The notes below the pieces were generated by a model. That model saw nothing but the letters and a program-made list of their open reading frames with translations. It searched no databases and was not told the DNA's origin. The position numbers were made by a program, and so were the translations under genes. From contig DIUX01000002.1 in assembly GCA_002423185.1 (NCBI GenBank), forward strand, positions 503,945 through 567,944: a stretch of DNA of 64,000 nt. The letters run 5' to 3'. Shown one piece after another: positions 7,550 to 16,732 of this stretch. How positions within the stretch are numbered: position 1 is the first letter of the stretch; every line of letters starts with the position of its first letter. The DNA is from Micavibrio sp. UBA6147 (GTDB lineage: Bacteria; Pseudomonadota; Alphaproteobacteria; Micavibrionales; UBA1664).

Positions 7550-10500
7550 GTGACAAGCGATTTACAGACCGATACGCAAACCGGTTCTTCCGATATTCTT
7601 GATTTACTGCGCGAGCGCAATGCTCGCCAAAGCGCCCCCGAAAGCCATTTCGGGAATAATAACGATCTTGCCGCGCACATAACGCGCCAAGGATGGATGG
7701 CGAACGCTAATGCTAATGAAGCATCTCGCGATACGACGGCCTCAGCGCCCGCAATGTCACCCAGTGGCCCTGTTGTGATGGAATCCTTCAGTGCAGGCCC
7801 GATGATCCTCTCCGGCGCGGCAGACGGCCCCTCCGCCTACAGCACCATTCCGACAGACGCATATTTCAGCATCCAATGGCATTTGCGCAACACCGGACAA
7901 TCCGGCGGCACGGCGGGCGTTGACTTGAACGTCGTCAATATCTGGGACGAATATAAAGGCGCCGGCATCACGGTCGGCATCATTGATGACGGCATTGACT
8001 ATAACCACAGCGACCTCGCCCCCAATTACAATTCATCGCTGGATTGGGACACCGTCAACAATGACGCCGACCCCTATTACAACAACGCCATTGGCGACAA
8101 ACACGGCACCGCGGTTGCCGGCGTCATTGCCGCAGATGATAACGGCACCGGCGCGGTCGGTGTTGCCCCCGATGCCACCATCGCGATGTTCCGCATCGGG
8201 TTTGGGCAATACGGCACGGTTCAACAGGTTGAAGAAGCCTTCGCGCGGTCAGTCAATGTCGATGTGTCGAATAATAGCTGGGGCTACACAACCCCGTTTT
8301 CGGACAATTTTAATCATAGCTGGACCAACACGATGCAGGCCAACCTTGTCAACGCCGTTGATAATGGCCGCGATGGGCTTGGCACTGTTTTCGTCTTTGC
8401 GGCGGGGAATGACCGCGCCGAAGGCGACGACGTCAATTACCACAATTTGCAAAACTCGCCTTATACCATCGCCGTTGGCGCGACGGATCGCTTTGGCAAT
8501 TATTCGACATTCAGCACACCGGGCGCGGCGGTTCTTGTCTCCGCCCCCGGAACATCGGTCATCACCACCGACCATACCGGCACGAACGGATATGTCACCA
8601 GCGATTTCGTCTCCATCAACGGCACATCATTTGCCGCACCGGCCGTAAGCGGCGTTGTCGCCCTCATGCTCGATGCGAATGAAGATTTGGGCTATCGGGA
8701 CGTACAGGAGATCTTGGCGTACTCCTCCCGCAACACCGACACGGACTACAGCGATTGGCAATATAACGGCGCCACCACATGGAATGGCGGCGGCCTGCAT
8801 TTCAGCCATCAATACGGCTACGGCCATGTTGATGCCTTTGCCGCCGTACGTCTTGCCGAGCATTGGCAGAACCAGAGCACGTACGACAACATTGTCACGG
8901 CAACAGGAAGCAACAACACAAGCGTTTCCATCCCTGACGGCTCATCCTACGCCAGCTCGACCATCAGCATCGCCAGCGATATTTTGGTTGAACAAGTCCA
9001 AGTATCCCTCAACATCACCCATTATAACCGTGGTGACCTGACGGTTGTTTTGATTTCGCCCGATGGCACCGAAAGTACGCTCATCGACAATCCCGGCCTG
9101 ACGCCCGAAGGCGGCGGCACGCGTGATTCCGGCGACCATATTGTGTTCACCACCAACACCGTTGCCAATTGGGGCGAGGGAAGCGCCGGCACATGGACAT
9201 TGCGCGTTTATGATTCTTTCGGCGGAAGTTCGGGAACATTGAACAGTTGGTCGCTCAATATCATCGGCGACAACACCGCTGCGGACACGTACGTCTTCAC
9301 CAACGAATTCGCAAATTTCAGTGGCGACGAACTCACCGCCCGCACCACCCTGACCGACAGCAACGGCGGCACCGACACCATCAACACCGCCGCCGTCACA
9401 TCGGCAACGACCCTGAACCTCAATCAACTGCAAAACAGCACAATTGCCGGAAAAACCATCTCCATCGCCTCCGGCACCGTGATTGAAAAAGCCTTCACCG
9501 GTGACGGCGACGACACGATTCGCGGCAACAGCAGCGATAACGTCCTTCACGGCGGGCGCGGCAATGATACGATTTACGGCGAAGGCGGTAATGACTCGCT
9601 CTATGGCGGCAAAGGCAACAGTATCCTGTACGGCGGGAGCGGTAACGACGCCTATTACATTGACGCAGGCTCCGGCACCGTCACGATTACCGAAGGCGAA
9701 GGCGGCACCGACAAAATCGTCCTGTGGAACGGCATCACGATTGACGATCTGGAGTTCGTCAGGGACGGCGATGATGTTGTCATCACCATTGACGGGTCTA
9801 ACGCCGTCATCACTTTTGTCGACTACTTCACCTCGTCTTTGTACCATGTAGAAACGATCCAACTGGCCACAGGCACGCAATATTCCGTGTCTTCATACGT
9901 ACAGAGCATTATAGAAGGTACAGCCAGTGGCGAAACATTAAACGGCACAGATGATGACGACCTGATATACGGCTATGCTGGCAATGACACGATATACGGC
10001 GGCGGCGGCAGCGATACAATTTACGGCGGCAATGACGCCGACATCTTGTATGGCGGTGACGGCGACGACATTTTATACGGCGAACACGGCAATGACGTCC
10101 TGTACGGCGGCAACGGCAATGACACGCTCTATGGCGGCGACCACCACGACACGCTCCACGGCGGCGCAGGCAACGACACTTATTACGGTGGCAGCGGCAA
10201 TAACAGCTACAGCGACACTGGCGGCGACGATACCTATCATATCGATGTGGCCTCCGGCACCAACTACATCTATGAAACAGGTGGCGGCAACGATAAAATC
10301 ATCCTGTGGGAAGGTGTCACCGAAGACAACATCACGATTACCGAGCTTGGAAACGATTTGCGAATTTCCTTCACAGGCAGCAACGCAACCGTCAATGTGA
10401 TGCGCTACGGCTTGAGCGATTTCAACAAGATAGAAACCATCCAGCTTCATGATGGAACCCAACTTTCCATCGGATCGATTTTGCTCGGTGCCGGAAGCAT

Positions 10501-12109
10501 TGTCGGCACATCGAGTAGCGATACATTAAACGGTGATGGCGCTGATAACCTGATCTATGGTTATTCGGGGAATGATACGATTTACGGCGGCGGCGGTCAT
10601 GACACGATTTATGGCGGCAATGACGCCGACATACTGTATGGCGACGATGGCGATGACATCCTGTACGGCGAACACGGCAATGACGTCCTGTACGGCGGCA
10701 ACGGCAATGACACGCTGTATGGCGGCGACCACCATGACACGCTCCACGGCGGCGCGGGCAACGACACTTATTACGGTGGCAGCGGCAATAACAGCTACAG
10801 CGACACCGGCGGCGACGATACCTATCATATCGATGCGGCCTCCGGCACCAACTACATTTATGAAACTGGCGGCGGCAACGATAAAATCGTCCTGTGGGAA
10901 GGCATTGAGGAAGAAGACCTCACCCTCACCACTATTGGCAATGACGTACGCCTGACCATCGCGGGGAGCAGCGCAACCGTGAATTTCATGCGCTATGAAC
11001 TCAGCGACTTCAACAAGATAGAAACCATCCAGCTTCATGACGGAACCCAGCTTTCGACCGCCTTACTGCTTCTCGGCCCTGGTGGAATCATCGGGTCATC
11101 AGGCAACGACACGTTAAACGGCAATGGTGACGATAATATCATTTACGGCTACGCCGGCCTCGACACCATTTACGGCGGCGGCGGTCATGACACGATTTAT
11201 GGCGGCAACGATGCCGACATACTGTATGGCGACGATGGCGATGACATCCTGTACGGCGAACACGGCAATGACGTCCTGTACGGCGGCAACGGCAATGACA
11301 CGCTCTATGGCGGCGACCACCATGACACGCTCCACGGCGGCGCGGGCGATGACACGTTTTACGGCGGCAGCGGCAATAATTACTACAGTGACACCAGCGG
11401 CAATGACACGTACCACATCGATTCCGCGTCGCTCGGAAATTACATCTACGAAACTGGCGGCGGCAACGACAAAATCGTCCTGTGGGAAGGCATCGAAGAA
11501 GAAGACCTCACCCTTACCGTTATCGGAAGTGATATCCGCATCACGATTGACGGAAGCGCAACCACCGTCACCTTGATGCGGTATGATTGGAGCAACCTCC
11601 ACAAGCTGGAAACCATCCAGCTCTTTGACGGAACTCAACTCTCCGTCAGCAACATCTTGGATGGATCTGCCGATGCCGGATTCCAAAATATCGTCATGGG
11701 CACAAACTTTAACGACAATCTTGTCGGCACGAATGGCGATGATGTTCTGTACGGGCTGGACGGGTTCGACCGTTTGCTCGCGGGCATTGGTGAAGACACG
11801 CTGGTTGGCGGTTCTGGCAACGATGTTTTCGCTCTGAGCCACCTTGGTCAAGGCCTCGACACAATCAGCGATTTTGACGATGGCGACCAAATTGATTTGA
11901 GCGATTTGCTGAGCGGTTTTGACGCCGAACATGACGACATCGACAATTTCTTACAACTCATCGACCAAGGCACGTACACCGAAATCAGGGTTGATGAAAC
12001 CGGTCAAGGCAACGCCTTCCAAAGCGCCGCCCATGTTTACGGCGAAAACCTCGCCGCGCAAAATCTTGACGATCTGATCGCACAAAATATTTTGATGCTT
12101 GGCTCATAA
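7550..12109 (+). CDS. Secreted RTX serine protease (subtilase S8/kexin type, P domain)
   Basis: A 1519-residue protease with a GTG start and AGG about 10 bases upstream. Residues 1-100 are a low-complexity leader without a Sec signal. The subtilase domain covers about 130-435: catalytic Asp146 (IIDDGIDYNH), His185 (DKHGTAVAG), oxyanion Asn287 (FAAGNDRA) and Ser360 (NGTSFAAPAVSG). A proprotein-convertase P domain follows at about 450-573. From about residue 650 there are many GGxGxDxLYGG-type calcium-binding RTX nonapeptides, including a tandem array of three 196-residue units. The C-terminus (LDTISDFDDGDQIDLSDLL) matches type I secretion target domains, so export by an ABC/MFP/OMF system is expected; none is in the window. 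Its substrate is unknown; an attack on proteins of other cells is a plausible inference. Confidence 0.93.
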   Translation: MTSDLQTDTQTGSSDILDLLRERNARQSAPESHFGNNNDLAAHITRQGWMANANANEASRDTTASAPAMSPSGPVVMESFSAGPMILSGAADGPSAYSTIPTDAYFSIQWHLRNTGQSGGTAGVDLNVVNIWDEYKGAGITVGIIDDGIDYNHSDLAPNYNSSLDWDTVNNDADPYYNNAIGDKHGTAVAGVIAADDNGTGAVGVAPDATIAMFRIGFGQYGTVQQVEEAFARSVNVDVSNNSWGYTTPFSDNFNHSWTNTMQANLVNAVDNGRDGLGTVFVFAAGNDRAEGDDVNYHNLQNSPYTIAVGATDRFGNYSTFSTPGAAVLVSAPGTSVITTDHTGTNGYVTSDFVSINGTSFAAPAVSGVVALMLDANEDLGYRDVQEILAYSSRNTDTDYSDWQYNGATTWNGGGLHFSHQYGYGHVDAFAAVRLAEHWQNQSTYDNIVTATGSNNTSVSIPDGSSYASSTISIASDILVEQVQVSLNITHYNRGDLTVVLISPDGTESTLIDNPGLTPEGGGTRDSGDHIVFTTNTVANWGEGSAGTWTLRVYDSFGGSSGTLNSWSLNIIGDNTAADTYVFTNEFANFSGDELTARTTLTDSNGGTDTINTAAVTSATTLNLNQLQNSTIAGKTISIASGTVIEKAFTGDGDDTIRGNSSDNVLHGGRGNDTIYGEGGNDSLYGGKGNSILYGGSGNDAYYIDAGSGTVTITEGEGGTDKIVLWNGITIDDLEFVRDGDDVVITIDGSNAVITFVDYFTSSLYHVETIQLATGTQYSVSSYVQSIIEGTASGETLNGTDDDDLIYGYAGNDTIYGGGGSDTIYGGNDADILYGGDGDDILYGEHGNDVLYGGNGNDTLYGGDHHDTLHGGAGNDTYYGGSGNNSYSDTGGDDTYHIDVASGTNYIYETGGGNDKIILWEGVTEDNITITELGNDLRISFTGSNATVNVMRYGLSDFNKIETIQLHDGTQLSIGSILLGAGSIVGTSSSDTLNGDGADNLIYGYSGNDTIYGGGGHDTIYGGNDADILYGDDGDDILYGEHGNDVLYGGNGNDTLYGGDHHDTLHGGAGNDTYYGGSGNNSYSDTGGDDTYHIDAASGTNYIYETGGGNDKIVLWEGIEEEDLTLTTIGNDVRLTIAGSSATVNFMRYELSDFNKIETIQLHDGTQLSTALLLLGPGGIIGSSGNDTLNGNGDDNIIYGYAGLDTIYGGGGHDTIYGGNDADILYGDDGDDILYGEHGNDVLYGGNGNDTLYGGDHHDTLHGGAGDDTFYGGSGNNYYSDTSGNDTYHIDSASLGNYIYETGGGNDKIVLWEGIEEEDLTLTVIGSDIRITIDGSATTVTLMRYDWSNLHKLETIQLFDGTQLSVSNILDGSADAGFQNIVMGTNFNDNLVGTNGDDVLYGLDGFDRLLAGIGEDTLVGGSGNDVFALSHLGQGLDTISDFDDGDQIDLSDLLSGFDAEHDDIDNFLQLIDQGTYTEIRVDETGQGNAFQSAAHVYGENLAAQNLDDLIAQNILMLGS
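9917..11680 (+). repeat. Three tandem 588 bp (196 codon) repeat units inside the protease gene
   Basis: Anchor motifs recur at exact 588 bp spacing: GTASGETLNG at 9917, GTSSSDTLNG at 10505 and GSSGNDTLNG at 11093, and again the NDADILYG codons at 10031, 10619 and 11207. Each unit has eight to nine RTX nonapeptides and then a linker domain (YHID...NYIYETGGGNDKI...ETIQLHDGTQLS). Units 2 and 3 are nearly identical across the RTX part, while the linkers differ more. A degenerate earlier copy is visible at about 9490-9916. The pattern implies duplication by unequal crossing-over or slippage. Confidence 0.9.
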
Positions 12110-12117
12110 TCGGCGCT

Positions 12118-12147
12118 AGTGCGAGTGCCAGTGTCAGTGCCAGTGAC
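12118..12147. repeat. Short hexamer repeat, five copies of AGTGNN
   Basis: AGTG recurs every six bases at 12118, 12124, 12130, 12136 and 12142, just after the protease stop codon and before its terminator. No function is apparent; it may be a small slippage tract. Confidence 0.5.
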
Positions 12148-12173
12148 GACTAAAAACAATTCCTCCTCAAACG

Positions 12174-12203
12174 AAAGCCCTGCCATTTCGGCAGGGCTTT
12201 TTT
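12174..12203 (+). terminator. Bidirectional rho-independent terminator
   Basis: A perfect 11 bp stem AAAGCCCTGCC/GGCAGGGCTTT with a five-base loop, followed by a T run on the plus strand and an A run on the left that serves the minus strand. It lies between the convergent protease and holC genes. Confidence 0.9.
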
Positions 12204-12225
12204 CTTGTTCCTGAGGGATAATAAA

Positions 12226-12675
12226 TTACGCCTTCTTCGCCCAGCGCCCTTGCTCGTCCTGCGCCCAATAGGTGACGGCATAGTCTTTGTCTTTATAGAT
12301 TTTCCAGCGTTGCCGCGCCGCCGTGATTTGTTCCGCCACGCCGCCATTGAGCATTTCACAGCACAAAGTATACGCGTCCAAAGACTCTTCCACGCAGCCC
12401 TGCGTCAGGACGATCATCGTCGCGTCATTGACATTGTCAGGCGTAGTCGAAATCACAATGGGATGGTCTTTCGCTGCCTTATCCAACGCCATGCCATGCG
12501 GCAAAAAACTGTTGTCCCGATATGTCCACAGCGCCGCATCCAGACGTTTTGCGTCCTCATCGAGCGGCACACGTACATGTACGCGATGCCCCGCCGACAA
12601 CGCCTTTTCAAGGATTTGCGGCAAGGCTTGATCGAGCGATGATTTTTGCAAATGGTAAAAACGGATTTCCGTCAT
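12226..12675 (-). CDS. holC: DNA polymerase III chi subunit
   Basis: A 149-residue protein that begins MTEIRFYHLQKSSLDQALP, the characteristic start of HolC. Chi binds the psi subunit and single-stranded-DNA-binding protein and links the clamp loader to SSB-coated template. WTYRDNSFLPHG and WKIYKDKDYAVTYW are typical conserved parts. It lies 23 bases downstream of pepA, the usual pepA-holC pairing, and the operon ends at the terminator at 12174-12203. Confidence 0.92.
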   Translation of the reverse strand: MTEIRFYHLQKSSLDQALPQILEKALSAGHRVHVRVPLDEDAKRLDAALWTYRDNSFLPHGMALDKAAKDHPIVISTTPDNVNDATMIVLTQGCVEESLDAYTLCCEMLNGGVAEQITAARQRWKIYKDKDYAVTYWAQDEQGRWAKKA

Positions 12676-12698
12676 AACCGTCCCAGTCTGTTCAGTCC

Positions 12699-14204
12699 TT
12701 ACGATTCGTAACGGTCACGGACGAAGCGGTCAAGCAAACGTACACCGAAACCGGTTGCCCCCTTCGGCACAACATTTTTATCCGCCTTGATCCATGCCGT
12801 ACCGGCAATATCAATATGCGCCCATTCCGTATCGCCCTCGATAAAGCGTTGCAAGAACGCCGCCGCCGTACATGCCCCCGCATAACGGCTCGCACCGAGG
12901 TTGCGCATATCGGCAATCGGGCTGGCGATTTGTTTGTCGAACTCCTTGTGCAGCGGCATCCGCCACACATCTTCATCCACCGCCGTTCCGGCGCGTTCAA
13001 GGGCGTCGTACAACTCTTTGCCGGTTGCGAATGTCCCCGCAAATTCATGCCCCAGCGCCACCATCATCGCGCCGGTTAAGGTCGCAAGGTCAATGACGGT
13101 TTTGGGTTTATATTCGCGCTGTACGTATGTCAATGTGTCGGCAAGAACAAGCCGCCCTTCGGCGTCCGTGTTCATGACCTCGATCGTTTGGCCGGAATAG
13201 CTCTTTAAAATATCGGACGGACGGTAGGAACGCTCGGACAACAGGTTTTCCGCAAGGCCAATCGCGCCCACGGCATGAACCCGCGCCCCGCGTCCGGCCA
13301 AAGCCTTCATCGCGCCGACCACGGCGGCCGACCCCGCCATGTCGAACTTCATGTCCTCCATTCCGGCGGCGGGCTTGATCGAAATCCCGCCCGTGTCAAA
13401 CGTCACACCCTTGCCGACAAAGGCCACAGACGGCGTTTTCGATGCTTTGCCGAGGCCGTTATATTCGATCAACACCATCCGCGAGGGCGTCGCACTGCCC
13501 TTGCCCACGGCGACAATCGCCTCCATCCCCATCTTTGCCATTTTCTTGTCGTCCAAAACCTTGATCTTGACGTCCAAGCCCTTGAACAGGTTTTTGACCA
13601 ACTTGGCATAGGTCACGGGGTTAATCACATTCGGCGGCTCGGACACGAGATTCCGCGCATCAATCACACCGTTGGTCACGCTCTCCATCGGCTTATACGC
13701 CGCTTGAGCGGATTTAAGCCCCTCACCACACAGCACCGCAATCGCCTCCAGCCCCTTCGGGTCGGGATTTTTGGTTTTGTATTTGGTAAAGCTGTAGGAT
13801 CGAAGGCGCATCGCATTGGCAAAACACGCCGCCGCTTCGCCGCATTCCGATGCTTTGGCGGTTAAATCACACGCCAGTATCGCGGCGCTCTTATGCTCTT
13901 TTTTAGCGGCGGCATAGGCCTTGCCCGCGATCTCTTCGATCTGGGCGTTGCTCAGGCTCCCGCCATCGCCGAGTCCGACATACAAAACGGCACGATATGG
14001 CACCGCATCATCCGTCAAATCCACCAATAATGTCTGGCCGCGCTCCGCCTTAAAATCGGGGTTTTTACTCAATATCGTAAAGAACCGGCTCGATGCCGCC
14101 TTGTCCTTTTCACGCCCGCCGGCACCAAAAGATTGCCCCGACAAAACCGGAAGGATCAAAACATCATGGGCTTTGGATGAGTCGGCGAAAAACTGTATCT
14201 GCAT
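12699..14204 (-). CDS. pepA: Leucyl aminopeptidase PepA (M17)
   Basis: A cytosolic di-metal aminopeptidase of 501 residues when started at MQIQFFADSS, close to the usual family length of about 500. The frame is open a further 61 codons upstream, but that part has no family resemblance. The M17 catalytic site is complete: Lys265 and Asp270 in GKGVTFDTGG, Asp288 in KFDMAGSA, and the signature NTDAEGRL (345-352) with Asp347, Glu349 and Arg351. A GAAGAAG stretch about 15 bases upstream may be the ribosome binding site. Family members also act as DNA-binding regulators in some bacteria; nothing here tests that. It is divergent from lptF and followed by holC. Confidence 0.95.
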   Translation of the reverse strand: MQIQFFADSSKAHDVLILPVLSGQSFGAGGREKDKAASSRFFTILSKNPDFKAERGQTLLVDLTDDAVPYRAVLYVGLGDGGSLSNAQIEEIAGKAYAAAKKEHKSAAILACDLTAKASECGEAAACFANAMRLRSYSFTKYKTKNPDPKGLEAIAVLCGEGLKSAQAAYKPMESVTNGVIDARNLVSEPPNVINPVTYAKLVKNLFKGLDVKIKVLDDKKMAKMGMEAIVAVGKGSATPSRMVLIEYNGLGKASKTPSVAFVGKGVTFDTGGISIKPAAGMEDMKFDMAGSAAVVGAMKALAGRGARVHAVGAIGLAENLLSERSYRPSDILKSYSGQTIEVMNTDAEGRLVLADTLTYVQREYKPKTVIDLATLTGAMMVALGHEFAGTFATGKELYDALERAGTAVDEDVWRMPLHKEFDKQIASPIADMRNLGASRYAGACTAAAFLQRFIEGDTEWAHIDIAGTAWIKADKNVVPKGATGFGVRLLDRFVRDRYES

Positions 14205-14411
14205 AAAGCGGCTTTCTTCTTCAGGGGGTTTCATGTATAACCGGACAAATGCCCGCATATCGGGGGTTATGGCCACAAAGCCAACCACAATATCGGGGAT
14301 AGATAGTTTTACCAAAAAACGCGCGGTTTTGAAAGGCCGATTAAGGCCAGAGTGCAAACGCAAGCCAAAACACACACGCAACAGCAAAAGATATATAAAC
14401 CGACACTCGAC

Positions 14412-15557
14412 ATGCTCTCATCCACATGGACATTATTTGACCGCTATTTGTTTCGCAATCTGTTGACGGCGAGTCTTTTGGTCTGTGTTGTTTTGACGTT
14501 GCTCATCATGCTCGTCCAATCCATCCGGTTTTTAGAGCTTGTCATCAATTCCGGCGCGTCCATGGCGGCCTTTGCGGGGTTGATGGGATTGTCCTTGCCG
14601 CGTTTTGTGGAGGCTGTTTTACCGATCTCCTTGATGGTGTCGGTGTTGTTCTTTTATAACAAAATCATCATGGACAGCGAAATGGTGATTATGCGCTCGG
14701 CGGGGAGTTCCCCGCTCGCCCTCGCTCGGCCTGCCTTGGTTTTGTCCGGCGTGATGATGGTGGGTTTGTTCATACTCTCGGCATGGGTTGCCCCGGGCTC
14801 TATCGCCAAAATCCAGTTATTGCGCCAAGAAATCCGTGCCCAATACTCCGCCTTGCTGTTCCGTGAGGGCGTGTTCAACACGGTCGGTTCCGGCCTCACC
14901 GCCTATATCCGCGAACGCGGTTCGGATGGTGAACTTCTCGGCCTGATGATTCATGATACGCGCCGCGAAAAACAAGGCGGCAACGCCTATACCGTTGTTG
15001 CCAAACGCGGCGTGTCGCTCGATACAGACAGCGGCCAAAAAGTGATTGTCTATGACGGCACACGCCAAGAACTCGACGCCGTCCAAGGCACGCTCTCGCG
15101 GCTTGACTTCGAACAATACACCATCGACATCCCCGCCCAGCAAGGCGACATCAGCAAACGTTGGAAAGAACCCGAAGAACGCACCCTCGGCGAACTGCTC
15201 GACATCGACTCCGTCCCCAAGAGCGACGCCAAACACATTCCGCAATTCATTGGTGAAGCCCATCGGCGCATGAGCCTTCCGTTCCTGTTGCTGTCTTTTA
15301 CCTGCGTCAGCATTTGTTGTTTGCTCCTCGGTCCGCTCGACCGGCGCGGGTTGACGCGGCGGATTATTGCCGCCTCACTCGCCGTTTTGGTTTTGCAAGG
15401 GTCGTATTTGTTTTTCTTCAATCTTGCGAAGCATTCAGGGTGGGCGAACGTCCCGCTTTACGCCATCCCCATACTGGTGAGCGGGTTTTGCCTGTTTATA
15501 CTCTCGCCGCGCAGCGACGCCTTGAGAGCGCGCCTATTTTACCGCCGCTCGTTCTAG
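14412..15557 (+). CDS. lptF: LPS export permease LptF
   Basis: A 381-residue inner-membrane permease subunit of the LptB2FG transporter, which extracts lipopolysaccharide from the inner membrane and feeds the LptC-LptA bridge. Three N-terminal membrane segments with the motif FVEAVLPISLMVSVLFFYNKI are followed by a periplasmic jellyroll domain and three C-terminal segments (LSFTCVSICCLLLGPLDRRG). The start MLSSTWTLFDRYLFRNLL is chosen by family resemblance; the frame is open 20 codons upstream. It lies 18 bases before lptG. Confidence 0.9.
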   Translation: MLSSTWTLFDRYLFRNLLTASLLVCVVLTLLIMLVQSIRFLELVINSGASMAAFAGLMGLSLPRFVEAVLPISLMVSVLFFYNKIIMDSEMVIMRSAGSSPLALARPALVLSGVMMVGLFILSAWVAPGSIAKIQLLRQEIRAQYSALLFREGVFNTVGSGLTAYIRERGSDGELLGLMIHDTRREKQGGNAYTVVAKRGVSLDTDSGQKVIVYDGTRQELDAVQGTLSRLDFEQYTIDIPAQQGDISKRWKEPEERTLGELLDIDSVPKSDAKHIPQFIGEAHRRMSLPFLLLSFTCVSICCLLLGPLDRRGLTRRIIAASLAVLVLQGSYLFFFNLAKHSGWANVPLYAIPILVSGFCLFILSPRSDALRARLFYRRSF

Positions 15558-15575
15558 AAAGGATAGACAAACCCA

Positions 15576-16661
15576 ATGACCGTTTTATCCCGCTATATAT
15601 CGATGCTGTTCTTCCGCAATGTGCTGTTTTTATTCAGCGGGTTGCTCGCGATCATCTATCTGTTCGACACGCTTGAACTTCTGCGCCGCGCCGTCAAACA
15701 AAATCAGGTCGGCATCACGACCGTATTGGAAATGGGTCTTTATAAACTCCCCGAAGTCGGGCAACAGCTCATCCCCTTCGCCATATTATTCGCCGCGATT
15801 TTAACGTTGTGGCAACTCTCACGCCGCCAAGAACTCATCATTTTGCGCTGCGCCGGATTATCCGCATGGCGGTTCCTCAGCCCCCTTTTCGTATCCGCCG
15901 CCATGATCGGCGTGGTGTACGTCACCATATTGCACCCGTTTTCCGCCGCCATGTTGTCCCGCTATGAAGTGATGCAAAGCACCTATCTCACCCAATCCAA
16001 AAACCTCGTCACCCTCTCACGCGATGGTTTGTGGCTCAAGGAACGCGACAGCGAAGGCGAGATCATTATTTATGCCGCCAGTGTCGCCGTGCCCGAATGG
16101 ACAATGAACAAAGTCATGGCCTTGTTCTTTGACAATCACGGCAATAATTACCAGCGTGTTGACGCGCAATTCGCCCATCTTGAGGACGGGCAATGGGTGT
16201 TCGAGCAAACAACCGTCAACCGCCCCGGCCAACCCGCGCTGCGCCTTCCGCTCTATACCATGGCCACCGAAATGACAGTGGAGGACATCCAAGAAAGTTT
16301 CTCCGACCCTGAAACCATCTCGTTTTGGAAGCTGCGCGATTTTATTGACACGCTTAACGCAACGGGGCTAGAGGCCACAGGCCTTGAAATCTACTATCAG
16401 AATTTACTGTCGCAGCCCCTCATGCTTGCCTCGATGATTTTGATAGCGGCGGCAGTGAGCCTTCGCCCCCCGCGGTCTGGCCGGAATCTTATTTTACTGA
16501 TGGGCGGCATCGGCGCCGGATTCGCGATTTTCTTTTTGTCGAGCTTCCTCAAAGCGCTCGGCACCACGCACCAAATTCCGGTCATGCTCTCGGCATGGGC
16601 GCCGAGCTTGATCTGTACCTTTATCGGCACCGGAATCCTGATGCGTACGGAAGACGGCTAG
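15576..16661 (+). CDS. lptG: LPS export permease LptG
   Basis: A 361-residue partner of LptF in the LptB2FG exporter. It starts MTVLSRYISMLFFRNVLFLF, with AAAGGA about 13 bases upstream. The family motif LPEVGQQLIPFAILFAAI follows the first two membrane segments, a periplasmic jellyroll covers about residues 130-260, and three further segments end the protein. LptB, LptA and LptC are not in this window. Confidence 0.92.
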   Translation: MTVLSRYISMLFFRNVLFLFSGLLAIIYLFDTLELLRRAVKQNQVGITTVLEMGLYKLPEVGQQLIPFAILFAAILTLWQLSRRQELIILRCAGLSAWRFLSPLFVSAAMIGVVYVTILHPFSAAMLSRYEVMQSTYLTQSKNLVTLSRDGLWLKERDSEGEIIIYAASVAVPEWTMNKVMALFFDNHGNNYQRVDAQFAHLEDGQWVFEQTTVNRPGQPALRLPLYTMATEMTVEDIQESFSDPETISFWKLRDFIDTLNATGLEATGLEIYYQNLLSQPLMLASMILIAAAVSLRPPRSGRNLILLMGGIGAGFAIFFLSSFLKALGTTHQIPVMLSAWAPSLICTFIGTGILMRTEDG

Positions 16662-16706
16662 CGTCGTTTTATTTGTCATAATTTATTTGCGTTCTATGTC
16701 AAGCCC

Positions 16707-16728
16707 GCCTATTATGTACGAAATAGGC
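16707..16728. repeat. Inverted repeat overlapping the ribosome binding site of the next gene
   Basis: GCCTATT and AATAGGC form a perfect 7 bp inverted repeat with an eight-base loop. The right arm contains the only Shine-Dalgarno-like AGG before the ATG at 16733. It could be an operator or an RNA hairpin that hides the ribosome binding site. Confidence 0.45.
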
Positions 16729-16732
16729 ACAA

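Noticed and set aside
8942..9880. 312-codon minus-strand open frame opposite the P domain of the protease
   Set aside because: It is opposite a well-supported reading frame, has no ribosome binding site and resembles no family.
10073..11932. Long minus-strand open frames opposite the protease repeats
   Set aside because: They arise from the repetitive codons of the RTX array read backward, show Val/Ala-rich low complexity and repeat with the same 588 bp period.
12118..12147. Hexamer repeat considered as a CRISPR-like or origin element
   Set aside because: Only five six-base copies of a four-base core, without spacers or flanking genes of that kind.
14205..14387. 61-codon N-terminal extension of PepA
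   Set aside because: The extension is unlike M17 peptidases, the length from 14204 matches the family, and the longer frame would crowd the divergent lptF start.
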